From: Azotobacter bryophylli
Lineage (GTDB): Bacteria > Pseudomonadota > Gammaproteobacteria > Pseudomonadales > Pseudomonadaceae
Length of the DNA: 64,000 nt
NCBI RefSeq assembly: GCF_042643485.1
Contig: NZ_JBHRSJ010000019.1
Span: 71,981 to 135,980 of the forward strand
Direction of reading: 5' to 3'
Shown here: positions 60,233-64,000 of the stretch, piece after piece
How positions within the stretch are numbered: the first letter of the stretch is position 1
Layout: every line of letters starts with the position of its first letter
Translations under genes and position numbers: made by a program
Notes under the pieces: generated by a model
Told to the model about the DNA's origin: nothing
Database searches by the model: none
Seen by the model: the letters and a program-made list of their open reading frames with translations, nothing else

Positions 60233-60829
60233 ATGCCGAATACCCTGAGTGCCGCCCGCATACTGGATACCGCCCTGATTCTCGCCGAACGCCGTGGCTG
60301 GGAGTGCTTGCGCCTGGGCGACGTGGCGACCGAACTGGGCGTCGCCCTGGACGACATCGCCCGTCACTACCGGGATAAGGACGCCCTGGTCGAGGCCTGG
60401 TTCGACCGCGCCGACGCCGCCCTGCTGGCCCGCTCCAGGGGAGCCGACCTGCCGGCCCTGGAGCTGCTGGGGCGCCTGGAGGAGCTGCTGGTCGCCTGGC
60501 TGAAGGCTCTCGAGCCGCACCGCGAGGTGACCGAGCAGATGCTCTGCTACAAGCTCGAACCCGGGCACCTGCACCTGCAGCTGGGCGGTCTGCAGCGGAT
60601 CAGTCGCACCGTACAATGGTGGCGCGAGGCCGCCGGCTGCGAGAGCAGCCATTGCTGGCGGGTCGGCGAGGAGTGCGCCCTGACCCTGGTCTATCTGCGT
60701 GCCTTCGCCCACTGGCTGCGCCATCCCGAGGAGAGCGAGATCCAGTTCCGTGCCTTCCTGCGTCGGCGGCTGCGCTGCTGGCTGCCGGTCTGGCTGCGAC
60801 GGCCGCAGGCGTGTCCGGCCGTCCGTTAG
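60233..60829 (+). CDS. TetR-like transcriptional regulator
   Basis: A 198-residue DNA-binding regulator. The N-terminal helix-turn-helix (RILDTALILAERRGWECLRLGDVATELGVALDDIARHYRDKDALVEAWFDRAD, residues about 12-60) is TetR-like, with the HYRDKDALV recognition segment. The C-terminal helical domain is unlike the usual ligand domain and unusually rich in Trp and Arg (TVQWWREAAG, RRRLRCWLPVWLRRP). GGAGG lies 9 bases before the ATG at 60233; an upstream GTG at 60224 is less likely. Target genes unknown. Confidence 0.75.
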   Translation: MPNTLSAARILDTALILAERRGWECLRLGDVATELGVALDDIARHYRDKDALVEAWFDRADAALLARSRGADLPALELLGRLEELLVAWLKALEPHREVTEQMLCYKLEPGHLHLQLGGLQRISRTVQWWREAAGCESSHCWRVGEECALTLVYLRAFAHWLRHPEESEIQFRAFLRRRLRCWLPVWLRRPQACPAVR

Positions 60830-60926
60830 GTGGAAAAGGGCAAAAGCCCGAAACACTTTTTATACTGGCAATGCATGGTCACGCTGGGCAAGATGACGCG
60901 CGTAAACCAATCAACGGGAACCTTAC

Positions 60927-61865
60927 ATGCAGCGTTTTCTCAGCCTCGCCCTGGCTTTCTGCGTCGCCCTGACGCTGAGCCTTGACGTCAACGCCGCCAA
61001 GCGTTTTGGCGGTGGGAAGTCGTTCGGCAGCGCGCCGACCCATCAGACCACCCAGACCCGCCAGGCCCCGCAGCAGCAGCCGAATTCCGTCGGTGCCGCA
61101 CCTGCCCCTGCACCCGGCGCCTCGACCACGACCCGCCCGGCCACGCAGCCGCAGGCCAATCCCGCCGCCGCTCCGGTCCGTCCGGCCAGCGGTGCTTCGC
61201 GCTGGCTCGGCCCGTTGGCCGGCATCGCCGCCGGCGGCCTGCTGGCCTCGATGTTCATGGGCGACGGCTTCCAGGGCTTCCAGCTCCTCGACTTCCTGAT
61301 CATCGCCCTGATCGCCTTCCTGGTGTTCCGCTTCGTCGTCGCCCGCCGGCACAAGCAGCAACCGGCCATGGCCGGCCATGCGCCGATGCCCCAGGGCCGC
61401 GCCATGCCCGGTGCGCCCCTGCAGCGCCAGGCGCCTGCCGCGCCGAATGCCGTCGGCGGTTCGCGGGCGACGGCCCGCCCGGTGCTCAACGCGCCGGCTT
61501 GGTTCAACGAGCAGCGTTTCCTGGCGGCAGCCCAGGAGCACTTCATGGCCCTGCAGCAGCACTGGGACGCCAACGAGATGGACAAGATCGCCGAGTTCGT
61601 CACCCCGCAGATGCTCTCCTTCCTGAAGCAGGAGCGCGACGGCCTGGGTGACGGCTACCAGTCCACCTACATCGACGATCTGCACGTGCAGCTGGATGGC
61701 ATCGACGATCTGGCCGACAAGACCGTGGCCACCCTGACCTTCAGCGGCGTGTCCAAGTCCTCCCGCTTCGACCAGGGCGAGCCCTTCAGCGAAAGCTGGC
61801 GCATGGAGCGCCGGCAGGGCCAGAACCAGCCCTGGCTGCTCGCCGGCATCCGCCAGAACGGCTGA
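60927..61865 (+). CDS. Tim44-domain membrane protein
   Basis: A 312-residue exported/membrane protein. A signal peptide (MQRFLSLALAFCVALTLSLDVNA) is followed by a Gly/Pro/Gln-rich linker, two hydrophobic segments (WLGPLAGIAAGGLLASMFMG; LLDFLIIALIAFLVFRFVVARR) and a C-terminal Tim44-like domain (about 190-312: AAQEHFMALQQHWDANEMDKIAEFV to ESWRMERRQGQNQPWLLAGI). In mitochondria Tim44 links Hsp70 to the import channel; the bacterial role is unknown. It has its own terminator just downstream. Confidence 0.85.
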   Translation: MQRFLSLALAFCVALTLSLDVNAAKRFGGGKSFGSAPTHQTTQTRQAPQQQPNSVGAAPAPAPGASTTTRPATQPQANPAAAPVRPASGASRWLGPLAGIAAGGLLASMFMGDGFQGFQLLDFLIIALIAFLVFRFVVARRHKQQPAMAGHAPMPQGRAMPGAPLQRQAPAAPNAVGGSRATARPVLNAPAWFNEQRFLAAAQEHFMALQQHWDANEMDKIAEFVTPQMLSFLKQERDGLGDGYQSTYIDDLHVQLDGIDDLADKTVATLTFSGVSKSSRFDQGEPFSESWRMERRQGQNQPWLLAGIRQNG

Positions 61866-61880
61866 TCCGCGCGATACCGA

Positions 61881-61914
61881 CGAAACCCGGGCCTGTGCCC
61901 GGGTTTCGTTTTTT
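61881..61914 (+). terminator. Intrinsic terminator of the Tim44-domain gene
   Basis: CGAAACCCGGGC (61881-61892) pairs with GCCCGGGTTTCG (61897-61908) around CTGT and is followed by TTTTTT. A strong rho-independent terminator. Confidence 0.93.
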
Positions 61915-61996
61915 CCGGGTGCCCGTACAGCTTTGGTTAAGGTTGCCCCGCTAGAGTGAGTCCCATCGAAAGCACTCATTCTTCGGAGAAGCAGAC

Positions 61997-62302
61997 ATGA
62001 AAAAACTGACCGCCCTGTTCGCCACCTCACTGCTCGCCGCCACCGCCGGCCTGGCCCAGGCTCGCGACCTCGGCCCGGACGAGATCGTCAAGCTGCGTGA
62101 CGCCGGCACCATCCTGCCGTTCGACCAGCTCAACGCCGCGGCCCTGTCCAAGCACCCCGGCGCGACCTTCAAGGACAAGGAGCTGGAGCAGGAGTACGGC
62201 CGCTATGTCTACCAGGTGGAGCTGCGCGACGCCCAGGGCACGGAGTGGGACGTGGAGGTCGACGCCACCAACGGCAAGATCCTCCGCGATCAGCAGGACT
62301 GA
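61997..62302 (+). CDS. PepSY-domain periplasmic protein
   Basis: A 101-residue exported protein with a signal peptide (MKKLTALFATSLLAATAGLAQA). The PepSY core follows: FDQLNAAALSKHPGATFKDKELE, YVYQVELRDAQGTEWDVEVDATNGKIL. Many small PepSY proteins sit next to two-component regulators and may inhibit proteases or sense signals; none is adjacent here. The start has a GGAGAAG site. About 270 bases without a gene follow before hcp. Confidence 0.85.
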   Translation: MKKLTALFATSLLAATAGLAQARDLGPDEIVKLRDAGTILPFDQLNAAALSKHPGATFKDKELEQEYGRYVYQVELRDAQGTEWDVEVDATNGKILRDQQD

Positions 62303-62503
62303 TTGCCGGCCGGCGCGCTGCGCAAGTCCTTGCCGGCGGGCCCGCTCGGTAACGGCCTCCGGCCCGCATCGCCCGGGCTCCGGGAGGAGCTGCGCAAGAT
62401 GCGCCCGGCCATGGGCAACAAGCTGCGCAGCCGTTGGTGACCCACTTCACACGGGCTCCGGCCCTTGTTCCTCAACCTGTTGATCGGCAAGGGAAATCCG
62501 GAA

Positions 62504-62520
62504 GCGGCACGACTCTTGTC
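62504..62520 (+). promoter_or_regulatory. Sigma-54-like promoter upstream of hcp
   Basis: GCGGCACGACTCTTGTC has the -24 GGCAC element and TTGT 10 bases after the GG, so -12 is GT instead of GC. It lies about 57 bases before the hcp start. A weak candidate; several T6SS genes use RpoN in related bacteria. Confidence 0.4.
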
Positions 62521-62574
62521 CTGGTCATGGCTCCCGGACCCATCCGGTCCATGACCCAGGCAAGGAGAGCTCTC

Positions 62575-63093
62575 ATGCCAACACCCGCGTACCTGTCCCT
62601 CGAAGGCACCAAGCAGGGCCTGATCACCGCCGGCACCTTCACCGAGGATTCGGTCGGCAACATCTTCCAGGAAGGACACGAAGACCAGATCCTGGTCCAG
62701 GCCTTCAACCACCAGGTCATCATCCCGCGCGACCCGCAGTCCGGCCAGCCGACCGGGCAGCGCGTGCACAAGCCGCTGATGATCACCAAGGTGTTCGACA
62801 AGTCCTCGCCGTTGATCTTCAACGCCCTGACCTCCGGCGAGCGCCTTTCCAAGTGCCGTCTGGAGTGGTATCGCACCTCGGCCACCGGCACCCAGGAGCA
62901 CTACTTCACCATCGAGCTGGAGGACGCGGTGATCGTCGACGTGCAGTCGCGCATGCCGAACTGCCAGGACCCGAACATGGCGCACTTCACCCACCTGGAG
63001 GACGTTTACTTCACCTACCGCAAGATCGTCTGGACCCACGAAGTCTCCGGCACCTCAGGCTCGGACGACTGGCGTTCGCCGATCGCCGCCTGA
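62575..63093 (+). CDS. hcp: Type VI secretion tube protein Hcp
   Basis: A 172-residue Hcp-family protein that forms the hexameric inner tube of the type VI secretion system. MPTPAYLSLEGTKQGLITAG, EDQILVQAFNHQVIIPRDP and LEDVYFTYRKIVWTHE are typical, and the length matches the long form in Pseudomonas (Hcp2/HcpC type). AAGGAGAG precedes the ATG at 62575. It lies 58 bases upstream of vgrG, so an hcp-vgrG island with effectors is expected just beyond the right edge. Confidence 0.93.
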   Translation: MPTPAYLSLEGTKQGLITAGTFTEDSVGNIFQEGHEDQILVQAFNHQVIIPRDPQSGQPTGQRVHKPLMITKVFDKSSPLIFNALTSGERLSKCRLEWYRTSATGTQEHYFTIELEDAVIVDVQSRMPNCQDPNMAHFTHLEDVYFTYRKIVWTHEVSGTSGSDDWRSPIAA

Positions 63094-63151
63094 GTCGGTC
63101 CGTCGGCCGGGTTTCCCCGGCCGGCATTCTCTTCCTGCACGAGGACCGCGG

Positions 63152-64000
63152 ATGTTCCAGCCGGCCAACCAGCCCCGTTTCCGCCTGACCATCGAAGGCC
63201 AGCCGTCCGAGCTGCAGGTGCTCGGCTTCAGCGGCCGCGAGGCGATCAGCCAGCCGTATCGCTTCGACCTGGAGCTGGTCGGCGAACGGCCCGATCTGGC
63301 CCTGGAGCGCCTGCTGCACCGGCCGGCCTTTCTCGCCTTCGACCGTACCGGCCACGGCGTGCACGGGCTGATCCAGCGGGTCGCCCAGGGCGAATCCGGC
63401 CGGCGGCTGACCCGCTACCGGGTCGCGCTGGTGCCGCGGCTGGCCTACCTGGCCCAGCGGGTCAACCAGCGCATCTTCCAGCAGCTGTCCGTGCCGCAGA
63501 TCGTCGCCCGGGTGCTCGAGGAGCACGGTATCCTCGAGGACGCCTGCCGCTTCCCGCTCGGCAGCGACTACCCGCCGCGCGAGTACTGCGTGCAGTACGA
63601 CGAGAGCGACCTGCACTTCGTCCAGCGGCTGTGCGAGGAGGAAGGGATCCACTACCACTTCCGCCACGCGCCCGACGGGCATGTGCTGGTGTTCGGCGAC
63701 GACCAGACGGCGTTTCCCCGCCTGGCGCCGACCGCCTACCGGCAGGGCAGCGGCCTGGTGGCGGATACGCCGGTGATCGAGCGCTTCGGCCTGCGCCTGG
63801 AAACCCGCCCCGGGCGGGTGACCCGGCGCGACTACGACTTCGAAAAGCCGCGCCTGCGCCTGGAGGCGGCCTGCCAACGGTCGCCGGAGCGGGAGCCGGC
63901 GCCGGATCTGGAAGACTACGACTACCCCGGCCGCTTCACCGACCGCGAGCGGGGCAAGGCGCTGGCCCGCCGGGCCCTGGAGCGCCATCGTCACGACTAC
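63152..64000 (+). CDS. vgrG: Type VI secretion spike VgrG, partial (N-terminus)
   Basis: The first 283 codons of a VgrG spike protein; the frame continues past the right edge. MFQPANQPRFRLTIEGQPSELQVLGFSGREAISQPYRFDLELV and RPAFLAFDRTGHGVHGLIQRVAQG are the gp27-like start. QYDESDLHFVQRLCEEEGIHYHFRH is the characteristic VgrG/phage-hub motif. The spike and any C-terminal effector domain are not visible. It follows hcp, as expected for a mobile T6SS cargo module. Confidence 0.92.
   Translation, partial: MFQPANQPRFRLTIEGQPSELQVLGFSGREAISQPYRFDLELVGERPDLALERLLHRPAFLAFDRTGHGVHGLIQRVAQGESGRRLTRYRVALVPRLAYLAQRVNQRIFQQLSVPQIVARVLEEHGILEDACRFPLGSDYPPREYCVQYDESDLHFVQRLCEEEGIHYHFRHAPDGHVLVFGDDQTAFPRLAPTAYRQGSGLVADTPVIERFGLRLETRPGRVTRRDYDFEKPRLRLEAACQRSPEREPAPDLEDYDYPGRFTDRERGKALARRALERHRHDY

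Noticed and set aside
55760..60856. Long minus-strand frame of about 1700 residues opposite uvrD
   Set aside because: Low-complexity shadow. uvrD and the GGDEF/EAL gene have complete conserved motifs instead.

Overview
The window is high-GC gammaproteobacterial DNA from a free-living diazotroph of the Azotobacter/Pseudomonas group. The best fit is Azotobacter or a close relative. The evidence is the nif order iscA-nifU-nifS-nifV-cysE1-orf-nifW-nifZ-nifM-clpX-nifF, the NifA/sigma-54 promoters, and Pseudomonas-type neighbourhoods elsewhere (exbB-exbD-tonB, recC-recB-recD, and a nrdJb/thrB/polA/ErsA locus). The genus is an inference; species cannot be named.

Layout. 1-3.1 kb: a truncated Tat-type ABC solute-binding protein, a small unknown gene with a TTG start, and an MFS exporter, all on the minus strand. 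3.1-12.3 kb: the nif block. A NifA upstream activator site (TGT-N10-ACA) and a -24/-12 promoter precede iscA. The genes from iscA to clpX are tightly packed, with several ATGA or short overlaps. nifF has its own activator site, sigma-54 promoter and strong terminator. The block makes Fe-S clusters (IscA, NifU, NifS, cysteine supply by CysE1), homocitrate for FeMo-co (NifV), maturation factors (NifW, NifZ, NifM), a dedicated unfoldase (ClpX2) and the electron donor flavodoxin (NifF). 12.3-13.6 kb: a tandem duplication of a glycine-zipper envelope protein gene; both copies have FNR/Anr-like boxes and one has a third perfect NifA-type site. 13.6-15.6 kb: two small periplasmic proteins and a COG0523 metallochaperone GTPase. 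15.7-18.2 kb: exbB-exbD-tonB, with a 57-N assembly gap inside tonB.

18.2-33.2 kb is mostly housekeeping: DedA, a Kef/YbaL antiporter, a TerC/Alx protein, a YcaC-like hydrolase, an alpha/beta hydrolase, a ZapE/AFG1 ATPase, a thioesterase, a glutamate/aspartate ABC transporter (gltI-J-K-L), a Na/Pi cotransporter and a PilT/PilU-type ATPase. 33.4-42.4 kb is recC-recB-recD, in which recC carries a 15-bp tandem repeat and recB an in-frame low-complexity insertion.

42.5-49.8 kb is the accessory part. After nrdJb come about 1.9 kb of lower-GC DNA with very small genes separated by attC-like sites (three identical GTTAGCC ends), organised like integron cassettes without an integrase in view. It holds a small membrane protein, an Excalibur-domain protein, a frameshifted molybdenum-carrier-like gene and an SMR efflux gene. 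A large patatin phospholipase, a lectin-like small protein, a di-haem cytochrome c peroxidase and a membrane-anchored unknown follow. In P. aeruginosa nrdJa-nrdJb-thrB-PA5494-polA are contiguous, so this block appears to interrupt an ancestral arrangement, and nrdJa is not where it would be expected.

49.9-64 kb returns to conserved genes: thrB, a DUF2782 gene, polA, the sRNA ErsA with an AlgU-type promoter and terminator, a U32 peptidase-family tRNA hydroxylation gene, a GGDEF/EAL protein with degenerate GGDEF, uvrD, a TetR-like regulator, a Tim44-domain protein and a PepSY protein. The window ends in a type VI secretion pair, hcp and the start of vgrG.
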